Shown in pieces: positions 63,766 through 64,000 of a stretch of DNA of 64,000 nucleotides. The position numbers and the translations under genes are program-made. Source of the stretch: Bacteroidales bacterium (GTDB taxonomy: Bacteria > Bacteroidota > Bacteroidia > Bacteroidales > GCA-2748055). How positions within the stretch are numbered: the stretch's first letter is position 1; every line of letters starts with the position of its first letter. The notes beneath the pieces are model-generated. The model was not told where the DNA came from and did no database searches. It was given only the letters and a program-made list of their open reading frames with translations. The stretch spans positions 16,841 to 80,840 of the forward strand of contig JAGLOO010000064.1 in NCBI GenBank assembly GCA_023138875.1, written 5' to 3'.

Positions 63766-64000
63766 GTGAAATTGATCAAACCTTCTGAAATTTCTGCCAG
63801 GATTCTCACTTTGCTCGATGAGAGTGATGAAAGGGTCATCATAGTATCTCCCTATATGAAGATTTCGAAATGGTATAAGTTCATGAATAAGGTCAATGGA
63901 TTGAAAACCAGGAGGATCCTCATAGAGATATATGTCAGGGACGACCCTGACAACACAGCCACCTATCGTGATCTGGATCAATTCCCTGGAAATTGGATAT
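63766..64000 (+). CDS. Phospholipase D-like domain protein, N-terminal part (cut by window edge)
   Basis: An open frame from the GTG at 63766 to the window end, 78 codons visible: KLIKPSEISARILTLLDESD, then ERVIIVSPYMKISKWYKFMN, LKTRRILIEIYVRDDPDN. The strand-then-helix IVSPY motif and the following basic helix are typical of PLD-superfamily proteins, where IVSPYV begins the first half-site. The catalytic HKD motifs would be beyond the edge. An ATG at 63755 leads to a TGA after four codons, so GTG is the likely start. Could be a nuclease or lipid enzyme; uncertain. Confidence 0.6.
   Translation, partial: MKLIKPSEISARILTLLDESDERVIIVSPYMKISKWYKFMNKVNGLKTRRILIEIYVRDDPDNTATYRDLDQFPGNWI

Noticed and set aside
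63739..63981. Minus-strand frame at the window end
   Set aside because: The plus-strand PLD-like frame over the same bases has recognisable motifs and a reasonable start.
1..64000. CRISPR arrays, tRNA or rRNA genes
   Set aside because: No regularly spaced direct repeats, and no clover-leaf or rRNA sequence was recognised by eye; a tRNAscan and Rfam scan would be decisive.

Overview
The window looks like chromosome of a Bacteroidota (Bacteroidetes) bacterium, probably Bacteroidales or a close relative. The sequence evidence is an S8 protease with a type IX secretion C-terminal sorting domain, a SusC/CirA-style TonB receptor with a carboxypeptidase-regulatory-like domain, DUF4251, LptF/G, an AHSA1/START-like small protein, many lipoproteins and beta-barrels, start sites with weak Shine-Dalgarno sequences, and several matches to the Bacteroidetes -7 promoter element TAnnTTTG. 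No rRNA, tRNA or CRISPR array was recognised.

Layout. 1-5621 (minus): a four-gene TetR / TolC / HlyD / RND efflux operon, its permease cut by the window edge. 5622-9719: a disturbed region with a fragment of a second nitroreductase, an AT-rich AAA ATPase whose Walker B acidic residues are gone, an intact nitroreductase, a sugar:H+ symporter with its terminator, and a decayed IS30 transposase. 9818-16315 (plus): a START-like protein, then an overlapping chain LptF/G, GT4, GT2, ribBA, fmt. 16281-20596: an orphan recombinase core-binding domain, a DUF4251 lipoprotein, a glucosaminidase/LysM protein, cdd, an RluA-type pseudouridine synthase and panB. 20815-26863 (plus): dnaK with a strong terminator, two hairpin elements, a MORN-repeat protein, a T9SS subtilase and xseAB. 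26865-32661 (minus): a soluble hybrid histidine kinase and a TPP-riboswitch-controlled TonB receptor. 32783-38439: CCA-adding enzyme, EEP-family phosphoesterase, beta-helix lipoprotein, YtcJ-like amidohydrolase. 38429-44661: a HlyD/TolC/beta-barrel operon divergent from an NtrC-type regulator and NtrY-like kinase, with sigma-54-type promoter signatures between them. 44685-53742: beta-barrel and secreted proteins, a membrane MutS-like ATPase, an AGCS symporter, a TlpA-like thioredoxin and a DUF1080 lipoprotein. 53909-64000: an accessory-looking end with a frameshifted URO-D-family pseudogene, a repeat-rich surface protein, a 5'-truncated two-repeat protein, ArsC, an exported methyltransferase, an APC permease, an AbiEi fragment, tandem repeats and the start of a PLD-like protein.

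How parts work together. Two export systems are present. The first is a complete RND set with its own TetR repressor. The second is an adaptor/outer-membrane pair with no pump gene nearby, apparently driven by the divergent two-component system through sigma-54. The TPP riboswitch identifies the TonB receptor as a thiamin-class importer. The most notable undescribed signals are a family of three intergenic hairpins that keep a core motif while the outer stems change sequence but stay paired (7690-7774, 22826-22907, 22926-22989), the sigma-54 intergenic region (41682-41942), and the exported SAM-type methyltransferase (61024-61698).
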